From NCBI GenBank assembly GCA_001870995.2, contig MLAV02000003.1, positions 62,001-126,000 of the forward strand: DNA of 64,000 bases, read 5' to 3'. The stretch comes from Chitinophaga sp. CB10. Its GTDB lineage: Bacteria; Bacteroidota; Bacteroidia; Chitinophagales; Chitinophagaceae. The notes under the pieces are model-generated. The model did not search any database, had not been told where the DNA came from, and worked only from the letters and a program-made list of their open reading frames with translations. The position numbers and the translations under genes were made by a program. Shown here piece by piece: positions 45,457 through 52,831 of the stretch (its first letter is position 1; the number at the start of each line of letters is the position of its first letter).

Positions 45457-45573
45457 ATGGGTAGAGGAGATGTAAAAACCAAAAGAGGTAAAATTTCCAA
45501 CAAATCTTTTGGTAAATCAAGACCATCTAGAACCAGAAAAGCTGCTGCTGCTAAAGCAGAAAAGAAAGCTTAG
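45457..45573 (+). CDS. Small ribosomal protein THX (bTHX)
   Basis: A 38-residue, very basic protein: MGRGDVKTKRGK, then ISNKSFGKSRPSRTRK and an Ala/Lys tail. It matches the bTHX family (first found on Thermus 30S subunits), which sits at the top of the head of the small subunit. The ATG at 45457 is in the classic MGRGDxKTKRGK context and a terminator follows 20 bases after the stop. It is easily missed because of its size. Confidence 0.9.
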   Translation: MGRGDVKTKRGKISNKSFGKSRPSRTRKAAAAKAEKKA

Positions 45574-45593
45574 GTTTTCTCGTATAAGAATTT

Positions 45594-45634
45594 AAAAGGC
45601 GCAAATCATCTCTGACAGATCATTTGCGCCTTTT
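45594..45634. terminator. Bidirectional terminator between the THX gene and pdxH
   Basis: A perfect 13-bp stem, AAAAGGCGCAAAT (45594-45606) and ATTTGCGCCTTTT (45622-45634), with an inner ATCT/AGAT pair. The genes on both sides converge on it. Confidence 0.9.
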
Positions 45635-45656
45635 GTATTGGGTGTAGCCTGTCGCT

Positions 45657-46304
45657 TTACGGCGCCAGGCGCTCTATTTTCCAGCTTCCATCCCCTTGTT
45701 GGGCGTACCGGATACGGTCGTGCAACCTGCTGCTCCTGCCCTGCCAGAATTCCAGCATTGTTGGCTTCACCAGGTAGCCACCCCAGTAATCAGGCCTTAC
45801 AGGCGTATTCCCGGCATATTTTTCCGTCAGCCTGGCTACCTCCTGCTCCAATACCGAACGGTCGGAAATCACCCTGCTTTGCGGCGACGCAATAGCCCCT
45901 ATACGGCTGCCTTCCGGCCGGCTGTTATAATAGGCGTCACTGACTGCCGCCGGCGCCTTACTAACGGTACCCACTATACGCACCTGCCTTTCCAGTTCCC
46001 GCCAGAAGAATAAGAGGGATACATGTGGATTGGCGGCCATCTCCTCTCCTTTCTGACTATTGTAATTGGTGAAGAAGAGAAAGCCTTCTTCGTCAAAACT
46101 CTTCAGTAAAACGATGCGTGCGGAGGGGCGCCCGTCCGGGGTGCTGGTAGCCAGGGTCATGGCATTGGCCTCCTCCACTTCGCCGGTGGTGGCATCGTTC
46201 CACCAGCGGGCGAACTGCTGCAACGGGTCTTTTGCTACATCGTGTTCATCGAGGGAAGCCATGATATAATCCTTGCGGAGGTCTGCTATTTTCTGGTTCA
46301 ACAT
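45657..46304 (-). CDS. pdxH: Pyridoxamine/pyridoxine 5'-phosphate oxidase
   Basis: An FMN enzyme of 215 residues that oxidises PNP or PMP to PLP, the active vitamin B6. Typical motifs are RKDYIMASLDEHDV near the start, RIVLLKSFDEEGFLFFTNY, SLLFFWRELERQVRI and the C-terminal PTMLEFWQGRSSRLHDRI. A single gene, converging with the THX gene through the shared terminator. The start MLNQKIADLRKDYI is in the normal place. Confidence 0.97.
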   Translation of the reverse strand: MLNQKIADLRKDYIMASLDEHDVAKDPLQQFARWWNDATTGEVEEANAMTLATSTPDGRPSARIVLLKSFDEEGFLFFTNYNSQKGEEMAANPHVSLLFFWRELERQVRIVGTVSKAPAAVSDAYYNSRPEGSRIGAIASPQSRVISDRSVLEQEVARLTEKYAGNTPVRPDYWGGYLVKPTMLEFWQGRSSRLHDRIRYAQQGDGSWKIERLAP

Positions 46305-46370
46305 GGTTTATCAGTTTAAGGGTACATTGTCTTAAGTGCAGCTGATAACAAAGGTATGGAAGGATATGCT

Positions 46371-46378
46371 TAATTTTG
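46371..46378 (+). promoter_or_regulatory. -7 box of the DUF3298 lipoprotein gene
   Basis: TAATTTTG lies 23 bases before the chosen ATG at 46402. No TTG at the usual -33 distance. Confidence 0.45.
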
Positions 46379-46401
46379 GCCTACCTGATATAAATCATAC
46401 T

Positions 46402-47523
46402 ATGAAAAGAGTCGCCTTATTTTTAGTGCTGGGCTTTGCCGCGCTCCTGGCCTGTAATCCGCGGGGAGGTGGCAGCAATGCCGAAAAAGACAGCGCTATT
46501 GCCACCCTCAAACTGGTGAGTACTCCCTTTTTCTATACGCAACTGAAAGGAAATGTGGATAATCAACCGATCACCATGCAACTGCTGAAAACCACGCCGG
46601 GCATGTACCGGGGCTACTACTCCTTTGATACCAGCGGGCAGCCCATTACTATCTGGGGCAACGGCGATTCAGGCCTGGTGAAGATTTACGAGGAAAGCAT
46701 TGACCCGGAAAACGAGCGTTTCTTCAGCGGCTCTCTCGACGATGCGGGCAACTTTAAAGGCGTATGGCATGGCAACGGTACCTCCCGTCATTTTTCGCTG
46801 GAAACGGCCATGAAGGACGCCATTCCTTTTGCGGTGTTATACGGTACAGATTCCGCCAGTTTGCTGCCGGGCAACGCCCACTCTCCCGTGGGGATGGCCA
46901 GCAACAGCATCCTTTGGCCACAGCCGGTGGTTACCAGGGAGGTGGCGGATTTTATCGAGCAGCAGCTCACGGCTTCCCCGCTGCGGGATCCGCAGCAGTT
47001 CCTCAAACGCAGTATTGACTCCTTCCTGCTGGGGTATAAAACCAGCGCCGGGATGGTGGACAGCAGCGAGCTGACGGATGCTTCCCTTTCCGCTACGTGG
47101 AACTGGACTTCGGAGAATGACATGAAGGTGATTCATAACAAATGGCCTTTACTGGTGATTGAAAAATATGGCTATGCCTATACCGGCGGGGCGCATGGCA
47201 ACTGGGGTTCCAGCTTTGTGACGATGGACCTTTCGAAAAAACGGGTGGTAAAGCCGGCGGATGTATTTAAGCCAGGTTACAAGGAGGCTTTCAGTCCTTT
47301 GCTGGAAAAGGCTTTCCGGGCAAAATACAAGATCGGGAACGACGAATCCATCCGGGAGTCGCTCCTGACGCCCTCCATCCTGCCGAACGACAATTTTATT
47401 TTGACGGATAAGGGAGTGGCATTTGTTTATGTGCCTTATGAGATCGGGCCGTATGCCCTGGGGCAGGTGATGTTATACATTCCGAGGAGCGAGATTAAGG
47501 ACTGGTTTATACAGCAGCAGTAA
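46402..47523 (+). CDS. DUF3298/RsiV-like lipoprotein
   Basis: A 373-residue lipoprotein (MKRVALFLVLGFAALLAC, Cys18). The C-terminal half (about 170-370) fits a DUF3298-type domain, known from the extracellular part of RsiV, with YGYAYTGGAHGNWGSSF as the conserved GGAH block. The N-terminal half is a beta-rich domain with repeated YRGYYSFD-like strands. It is not next to a sigma gene, so it is probably not a classical anti-sigma factor; envelope stress or lysozyme-like binding is only a guess. The frame opens at 46336, but the -7 box and signal peptide indicate 46402. Confidence 0.83.
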   Translation: MKRVALFLVLGFAALLACNPRGGGSNAEKDSAIATLKLVSTPFFYTQLKGNVDNQPITMQLLKTTPGMYRGYYSFDTSGQPITIWGNGDSGLVKIYEESIDPENERFFSGSLDDAGNFKGVWHGNGTSRHFSLETAMKDAIPFAVLYGTDSASLLPGNAHSPVGMASNSILWPQPVVTREVADFIEQQLTASPLRDPQQFLKRSIDSFLLGYKTSAGMVDSSELTDASLSATWNWTSENDMKVIHNKWPLLVIEKYGYAYTGGAHGNWGSSFVTMDLSKKRVVKPADVFKPGYKEAFSPLLEKAFRAKYKIGNDESIRESLLTPSILPNDNFILTDKGVAFVYVPYEIGPYALGQVMLYIPRSEIKDWFIQQQ

Positions 47524-47547
47524 AGGTTACGGAGAAGATATAGACGC

Positions 47548-47578
47548 AAACGGTCGGCGGGATAACCGCCGACCGTTT
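47548..47578. terminator. Bidirectional terminator between the DUF3298 gene and pyrH
   Basis: A perfect 13-bp stem, AAACGGTCGGCGG (47548-47560) / CCGCCGACCGTTT (47566-47578), with AAA/TTT flanks. Confidence 0.88.
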
Positions 47579-47603
47579 TGCATTTCATAGTATCTGTAAG
47601 AAA

Positions 47604-48314
47604 TTAGTGAACGAGGGTACCTACGTTTTTGCCCATGATTACGTTCAGGAGGTTGCCTGGTTTGTTCATGTCGAAAACGATGATAGGCAGCTTATTTTCC
47701 TGGCAGAGGGTAAAAGCTGTCATATCCATCACGTTCAGGGATTTCTGGTAAACTTCAGAGAAGGTAATGGTTTCGTATCTGGTGGCAGTTTTATCCTTTT
47801 CAGGATCTGCGGTATAGATACCATCCACGCGGGTACCTTTGAGGATAACATCCGCCTGGATTTCGATTGCGCGCAGGGAAGCGGCGGTATCGGTGGTAAA
47901 GTAAGGGTTGCCTGTACCGGCGCCGAAGATCACTACGCGGCCTTTTTCCACGTGGCGGATGGCACGGCGGCGGATATACGGTTCTGCGATCTGCTCCATT
48001 TTGATGGCGGATTGCAGCCGGGTGTACAGGCCGATTTTTTCAAGGCCGCTTTGCATGGCCATTCCATTGATCACTGTAGCCAGCATGCCCATATAGTCAC
48101 CCTGAGCTCTTTCAATTCCGGTTTCTGCTTCATTCATCCCCCGGTAGATGTTACCACCGCCAATAACGATAGCCACCTGGACGCCGAGGTCAGTAACGGC
48201 TTTGATGTCGTAAGCATACTGAGTAATCACCTTCGGATCAATTCCATAATTTCCTTCACCCATGAGGGCCTCACCGCTCAGTTTGAGTAAGATTCGCTTG
48301 TACTTTGGCAACAT
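47604..48314 (-). CDS. pyrH: UMP kinase
   Basis: A 236-residue bacterial UMP kinase (amino-acid-kinase fold) making UDP for nucleotide, cell-wall and RNA synthesis. Motifs are RILLKLSGEALMG, VAIVIGGGNIYRG, ATVINGMAMQSGLE and VVIFGAGTGNPYFTTDTAA. It lies downstream of rpsB-tsf on the same strand, the order seen in many bacteria, but a strong terminator after tsf suggests a separate transcript here. No frr gene follows. Confidence 0.97.
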   Translation of the reverse strand: MLPKYKRILLKLSGEALMGEGNYGIDPKVITQYAYDIKAVTDLGVQVAIVIGGGNIYRGMNEAETGIERAQGDYMGMLATVINGMAMQSGLEKIGLYTRLQSAIKMEQIAEPYIRRRAIRHVEKGRVVIFGAGTGNPYFTTDTAASLRAIEIQADVILKGTRVDGIYTADPEKDKTATRYETITFSEVYQKSLNVMDMTAFTLCQENKLPIIVFDMNKPGNLLNVIMGKNVGTLVH

Positions 48315-48389
48315 GACGCTATAAGAATAATGTAAGATTGTGGATTTACCAGACTAATTTCCGAAAAAATCGCTGGTCATGAAAATCTA

Positions 48390-48429
48390 TGCGCAAAAAA
48401 AAGGAGAGAAATTTCTTTCTCTCCTTTTT
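48390..48429 (-). terminator. Terminator of tsf
   Basis: A 14-bp stem of AAAAAGGAGAGAAA (48398-48411) against its complement at 48416-48429, with a TTTTTTTT run following on the minus strand. Confidence 0.85.
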
Positions 48430-48443
48430 CGAATAGGAAGTTA

Positions 48444-49268
48444 TTAACCTAAAGCAACGCGCTTGAAGGCGGTTACTGTCAGGCCAGCATTTACTGACTT
48501 CAGGTAGTCGCCAACGGATTTGTTACCGTCTTTAACGAACGCCTGTTGCAGCAGGGTGCTGTCTTTGAAGAATTTATTCAGTTTACCGGCAGCGATTTTT
48601 TCAGCCATTTCAGCGGTTTTGCCTTCAGCTTTAATCTGCTCGATAGCGATTTCTTTTTCGCGGGCGATGGTTTCTTCGGAAACGCCGGAAGCATCGATAG
48701 CTACAGGGTTCATCGCAGCGATTTGCATAGCAACGTCTTTACCTACTTCTTCAGCAACCGGCTGGTTGAAGGCAACGAGTACGCCCATGCGGTAGTTACC
48801 GTGGATATAAGCAGTTACTGCTTCGCCGGTAACGAATTCGAATTTATTGAGGGTGATTTTCTCACCGATTTTAGCAACCTGGTCGTTTACTTTATCAGCA
48901 ACGGTAGCGCCATCCAGGGGAGCGGCGCTCAGGGCTTCAGCGGAAGTGATGTTGCCAGCGAGGGCCAGGTCAACGATAGACTGGGCGAATTTTACGAAAT
49001 CTTCGTTTTTAGCAACGAAGTCGGTTTCGCAACCCAGACCTACGATAACGCCGGATTTACCATCAGCAGCAGTTTTAGCGATGATAACGCCTTCTTTGGT
49101 TTCGCGGTCGGAACGGAGCGCAGCTACTTTCTGACCTTTTTTGCGCAGGTAGTCCACTGCTTTTTCGAAATCGCCTTCACTTTCCACCAGTGCTTTTCTG
49201 CAATCCATCATACCAGCACCCGTTTGCTGACGCAGTTTATTAACATCAGCAGCTGTAATTGTTGCCAT
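48444..49268 (-). CDS. tsf: Elongation factor Ts
   Basis: A 274-residue nucleotide exchange factor for EF-Tu. The N-terminal UBA-like domain (ITAADVNKLRQQTGAGMMDCRKAL) and the conserved GLGCETDFVAKNEDF motif, which contacts EF-Tu, are clear. It follows rpsB by 117 bases; the spacer contains a large inverted repeat. Length and start are typical. Confidence 0.97.
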   Translation of the reverse strand: MATITAADVNKLRQQTGAGMMDCRKALVESEGDFEKAVDYLRKKGQKVAALRSDRETKEGVIIAKTAADGKSGVIVGLGCETDFVAKNEDFVKFAQSIVDLALAGNITSAEALSAAPLDGATVADKVNDQVAKIGEKITLNKFEFVTGEAVTAYIHGNYRMGVLVAFNQPVAEEVGKDVAMQIAAMNPVAIDASGVSEETIAREKEIAIEQIKAEGKTAEMAEKIAAGKLNKFFKDSTLLQQAFVKDGNKSVGDYLKSVNAGLTVTAFKRVALG

Positions 49269-49312
49269 GAGTTATATAAAGTTTAAAGATTTTATAGAAT
49301 TGATATTAAACT

Positions 49313-49370
49313 CAAATTACGAATTACGTTTTTGCGGGACGAGTCCTGCAATAGCGCAATTCGTAATTTG
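49313..49370. repeat. Two-tier palindrome in the rpsB-tsf spacer
   Basis: A 13-bp perfect inverted repeat CAAATTACGAATT (49313-49325) / AATTCGTAATTTG (49358-49370) encloses a second dyad, TTGCGGGAC / GTCCTGCAA, with one mismatch. The AATTACGAATT unit resembles dispersed palindromic elements I recall from Bacteroidota genomes. No T-tract, so a simple terminator is unlikely; an attenuator, RNA processing site or REP-like element is possible. Confidence 0.65.
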
Positions 49371-49385
49371 TATTTTTAGAATATA

Positions 49386-50342
49386 TTATCTAGCGCCGCC
49401 ACCTGGTTTGCGAGGACCGCCACCACCGGTGTTAGAAGTACGACGTTGACCACCCTGGCCACCGCCACGGTTTTGTCCACCACCACGGTTTTGACCACCG
49501 CCGCGGTTCTGACCGCCCTGAGCGCCGCCCTGGCCACGACCACCTGGTCTGCGACCTCTTTCACCTTTCTCGTCACTGCCTTCTACTTCGAATTTGCGTG
49601 CTTTATCGTCTGCTTCTTCTTCCTCTTCTACTTCTTCAGTTTTTTCGCTGGCTCTTTCAGACAGGCCTTCAGCGATAGCTGCGCAGATGTAGCTGGTGAT
49701 GATAGCGATGGATTTGGTAGCGTCATCGTTCGCAGGGATAGCGAAGTCAACTTTGGTAGGATCGGAGTTGGTATCCACCATACCGAAGGTAACGATACCC
49801 AGGCGTTTAGCTTCAGCCAGCGCGATATGTTCGTGAGAGATATCTACCAGGAACAGAGCAGCCGGAACGCGTGCCAGTTGAGCGATACCACCCAGCACTT
49901 TCTCCATTTTCTCTTTATCGCGGCTTAAAGTCAGACGTTCTTTTTTAGTGATATTGTCAAAAGTACCGTCAGCCAGCATTTTTTCGATGCTCTGCATTTT
50001 CTTCACGCTCTTACGGATAGTGGTGAAGTTGGTCAGCATACCACCTAACCATCTTTCGGTTACGTAAGGCATGTTGATGTTACGTGCAGCGTCAGCTACG
50101 ATTTCTTTCGCTTGTTTTTTAGTTGCAACGAACATGATCTTTTTACCGCTTTTAGCGATGGATTTCAGGGCAGCTGCAGCTTCCTGTAAGCCTTCTACGG
50201 TTTTGTTCAGATCAATGATATGAATACCTTTCTTTTCTGCGAAAATATAAGGCAGCATTTTCGGATTCCATTTTTTCTTCAGGTGACCGAAGTGAACACC
50301 TGCCTCCAGTAACTGCTGCTGCAATGAGGTATTATTTTCCAT
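49386..50342 (-). CDS. rpsB: 30S ribosomal protein S2 with acidic and RGG-rich tail
   Basis: Ribosomal protein S2, 318 residues. The core (residues 1-230) is standard, with LLEAGVHFGHLKKKWNPKML and a VDTNSDPTKVDFAIPANDDA block. Beyond it lies an extension not present in E. coli S2 (241 residues): an acidic run (234-262) and then a Gly/Arg/Gln-rich tail (262-318) with three copies of GGQNRG and a GGGGPRKPGGGAR end. The tail is in frame with good codons, so a real part of the protein. The frame opens at a TTG (50357), but the ATG at 50342 is the natural start (MENNTSLQQQLLEAG). Confidence 0.95.
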   Translation of the reverse strand: MENNTSLQQQLLEAGVHFGHLKKKWNPKMLPYIFAEKKGIHIIDLNKTVEGLQEAAAALKSIAKSGKKIMFVATKKQAKEIVADAARNINMPYVTERWLGGMLTNFTTIRKSVKKMQSIEKMLADGTFDNITKKERLTLSRDKEKMEKVLGGIAQLARVPAALFLVDISHEHIALAEAKRLGIVTFGMVDTNSDPTKVDFAIPANDDATKSIAIITSYICAAIAEGLSERASEKTEEVEEEEEADDKARKFEVEGSDEKGERGRRPGGRGQGGAQGGQNRGGGQNRGGGQNRGGGQGGQRRTSNTGGGGPRKPGGGAR

Positions 50343-50424
50343 GTTTATATTGCTCAATTAAAAGGATCAAATAATAATACTGTAGCGGATATAATAAAAG
50401 GCATCCGCCAACAGCTCAAAAATA

Positions 50425-50814
50425 TTAGCGTTTAGAGAACTGGAAGCTTCTTCTAGCTTTCGCTTTACCTGGTTTCTTACGTTCAACAGCTCTTGGATCG
50501 CGTTTCAGCAGACCTGCAGATTTCAGTGCAGGACGGAATTCAGGGTTCACTTCGCACAGTGCGCGGGCGATACCCAGTTTAATAGCTTCTGCCTGACCTT
50601 TGATACCACCGCCCTGTGCATTCACTTTCAGATCAAACTTATCAACAGCGTCGATAGTTTTTAAAGGCAGTTCTACCTGGTTTTGCAGGTACACCAGAGA
50701 AAAGTAGGATTTATAATCTTTGTCGTTGATAGTAATGTTACCGGTACCTTTGTTGATATAAACACGGGCAACCGCTTCCTTACGACGACCAATTGTATTT
50801 TTTTGCTTTTCCAT
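50425..50814 (-). CDS. rpsI: 30S ribosomal protein S9
   Basis: A 129-residue small-subunit protein whose C-terminal tail reaches the P-site tRNA. The family marks TIGRRKEAVARVYI and the final KAKARRSFQFSKR are present. Follows rplM by 14 bases. Confidence 0.98.
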   Translation of the reverse strand: MEKQKNTIGRRKEAVARVYINKGTGNITINDKDYKSYFSLVYLQNQVELPLKTIDAVDKFDLKVNAQGGGIKGQAEAIKLGIARALCEVNPEFRPALKSAGLLKRDPRAVERKKPGKAKARRSFQFSKR

Positions 50815-50828
50815 GTATCAGAGAAAAA

Positions 50829-51272
50829 TTAGAAAGTTAAAGGTTGTGGTTTCTGCGCTGCATGAGGATGTTCAGCGCCGGCATATACAAACAGTTTTTT
50901 GTACATTTTGCGGCCCAGGCGGTTTTTAGGCAGCATACCTTTTACAGCTTTCTCAATCATAACCTCAGGACGACGGCGGATCAGATTTTTAGCCAGTTCT
51001 ACGCGCTGACCTCCAGGATAACCGGTGTAATGGATATATTCTTTCTCTTCCATTTTGTTACCGGTTAAAACGATCTTTTCAGCGTTGATAACGATGATGT
51101 AATCACCGCAGTCAGTATGAGGAGTATAGTAAGGTTTGTTCTTACCTCTTAAAATGGCGGCCATTTTAGCAGCTACCCTGCCCAGTGTCAGATTGGTAGC
51201 ATCTACAATGTACCAGTCACGCTTTACGTAAGCGTCATTAGCCGATTTTGTTCTAAAACTTAATGTGTTCAT
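50829..51272 (-). CDS. rplM: 50S ribosomal protein L13
   Basis: A 147-residue large-subunit assembly protein. Recognisable by DWYIVDATNLTLGRVAAKMA and PHTDCGDYIIVINAEKI. First gene of the rplM-rpsI-rpsB-tsf cluster. A -7 box lies about 57 bases upstream, and the leader between them can form a C-rich/G-rich hairpin. Confidence 0.98.
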   Translation of the reverse strand: MNTLSFRTKSANDAYVKRDWYIVDATNLTLGRVAAKMAAILRGKNKPYYTPHTDCGDYIIVINAEKIVLTGNKMEEKEYIHYTGYPGGQRVELAKNLIRRRPEVMIEKAVKGMLPKNRLGRKMYKKLFVYAGAEHPHAAQKPQPLTF

Positions 51273-51299
51273 TGTTGAATACGATAAAGATTACGTCTT

Positions 51300-51336
51300 G
51301 TAAACAATTCCCCCACAATGAGGGAGTGCAAAGGTA
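51300..51336 (-). promoter_or_regulatory. Promoter and leader hairpin of the rplM operon
   Basis: On the minus strand the -7 box TACCTTTG (51336-51329) is followed by CTCCCTCATTGTGGGGGA, whose CTCCC/GGGGGA ends can pair. A ribosomal-protein leader is possible at this position, but I cannot match it to a known one by eye. No clear -33 TTG. Confidence 0.5.
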
Positions 51337-51540
51337 CATTCCCCATTCTGAATAACCATACATTTTAACCAGTTTTTTACAAGGCACCTTTGTAACTAAT
51401 TGTTATTCAATAAAAAATTTGTTTCAAAGTTATTAACAACGAGAAGAAACACGGTTGATAACTTGTTTTTTTCTAATGTATGCGGGTATCCCGGATGGGA
51501 TGCATACGGGCGGGACCGGGGCCATGGCATATAAAATAAG
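51337..51540. other. Upstream part of the rplM / zinc-protease spacer
   Basis: About 200 AT-rich bases with no gene, promoter or repeat that I can support. Confidence 0.4.
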
Positions 51541-51542
51541 AA

Positions 51543-51569
51543 GAGGTTGACACCGGACGTGCCAACCTC
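51543..51569 (-). terminator. Terminator of the zinc metallopeptidase gene
   Basis: GAGGTTG (51543-51549) and CAACCTC (51563-51569), with inner CAC/GTG pairing, followed on the minus strand by TTCTTATTTTA. Confidence 0.7.
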
Positions 51570-51593
51570 CCCTGTAACATTAGATCTTTCCCC

Positions 51594-52283
51594 CTAATCC
51601 CTATTACGGGCTCCCAGGAAGATCATTAAATACTGTACGAATGTGGCGATGGAAGCCAAAGCAGCGACCACATAGGTCATAGCCGCCCACCAGAGGGCGT
51701 TTTTGGCCTTGTCGTGCTCCCCGGCGGACATCACCCGGCTGCTGTCCAGCCAGGCCAGGGCCCGCCTGGAAGCGTCAAACTCCACCGGCAGCGTAACCAC
51801 TGAAAATAAAGTAGTTACACCGAATAAGATCACCCCGATGAGCAATAACTGCGGAAATGTATTAATTAAGAGGATACCGGCCAGCAACACCCAGTTTACC
51901 AGGTTGGCGCTAACCTGCACGATGGGCACCAGCCTGGAACGGAAGCCCAGCCAGGGGTAATGCGCGGCATGCTGCACCGCGTGCCCGCACTCGTGCGCAG
52001 CTACGGCCGCAGCGGCCACATTGGCCCCGTTATAGACGTCAGGACTCAAATTCACGGTTTTATCCGCCGGGTTATAGTGGTCTGACAGAAAACCGTCCAC
52101 AGACTGTACCTTAACATCGTATATCTGGTTGTCCCTCAACATTTTTTCGGCAATTTCCCGGCCGGTAAGGCCGGAGGAAGTGGGTATTTCGCTGAATTCA
52201 TGAAACCGGCGCTTCAGAATATAGCCAACTAGCATACTGATCCCCACAAAAATCAGTGAAACAAACATAATTCCTGGTGTCAT
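51594..52283 (-). CDS. Membrane zinc metallopeptidase (YugP-like)
   Basis: A 229-residue integral membrane protease of the neutral zinc metallopeptidase family (PF04298 type). The catalytic motif AAHECGHAVQHA gives HExxH, preceded by TVNLSPDVYNG, with three or four membrane segments (residues 1-20, 115-150 and 195-220). Homologues are regulated by or degrade membrane proteins, but no substrate is known. The frame extends to a TTG at 52289; the ATG at 52283 is chosen. It is transcribed alone toward its terminator. Confidence 0.92.
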   Translation of the reverse strand: MTPGIMFVSLIFVGISMLVGYILKRRFHEFSEIPTSSGLTGREIAEKMLRDNQIYDVKVQSVDGFLSDHYNPADKTVNLSPDVYNGANVAAAAVAAHECGHAVQHAAHYPWLGFRSRLVPIVQVSANLVNWVLLAGILLINTFPQLLLIGVILFGVTTLFSVVTLPVEFDASRRALAWLDSSRVMSAGEHDKAKNALWWAAMTYVVAALASIATFVQYLMIFLGARNRD

Positions 52284-52831
52284 ATGCAACTTTTTTACAG
52301 AATATTACAGGTACCTGAGGGGTCAAAAAATGATCCAACTACCCCAATTTAAGGATTATTTAGCAGATGCCTGTCATACCTGCTTCATCCTTTCCCTGCC
52401 ACCGCTCATCAAGAAATTTAACACTGCCAAATTGGCGAAAATGAAAATTTTTTAGACCAAAATAAGCCTATTTGTCAGTACACCAGGGTGGTAACAGGCA
52501 TGGGATTTCATATGTAAAAATCCCCAACATCACCTCTATTTATCAACATTTTACGGCTTGCCAATGAAAGTAATATTGGACCAAAATAACGGTCCAAATA
52601 GGCGCTGGCAGCCACTTTATAACATTAAAAAAATACATCAAAAGTTATTCACATCGATTAAATAAACTTTTTTATTCTGAAGCCATTTAGTAATTTAGAC
52701 CTGAATTTAATGGGTTAGTAAGTAGAAAGAGTCAACGGAATCTTCCGTTTGGCTCTTTTCTCATTTTAGGAAATCCCTCCCTTCAATTTTTGTAAATCTC
52801 CTTACTTTGTACCCTCTCTTTATACATCGAT
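52284..52831. other. Large gene-free region with nested repeats before radA
   Basis: About 540 bases with no gene. It contains direct repeats ACCAAAATAA (52456-52465 and 52580-52589), a perfect palindrome TTGGACC/GGTCCAA (52576-52582 / 52591-52597), a 9-bp inverted repeat GCCTATTTG / CAAATAGGC (52466-52474 / 52595-52603) and a terminator at 52726-52759. The density of symmetry around a plus-strand terminator suggests a transcribed noncoding element or a regulator array. Confidence 0.5.
52726..52760 (+). terminator. Terminator inside the gene-free region before radA
   Basis: AAAGAGTCAACGGAA (52726-52740) pairs with TTCCGTTTGGCTCTTT (52743-52758) with a wobble and a bulge, followed by T and CTC. 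No gene precedes it on the plus strand; on the minus strand no gene precedes it either. Confidence 0.65.
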
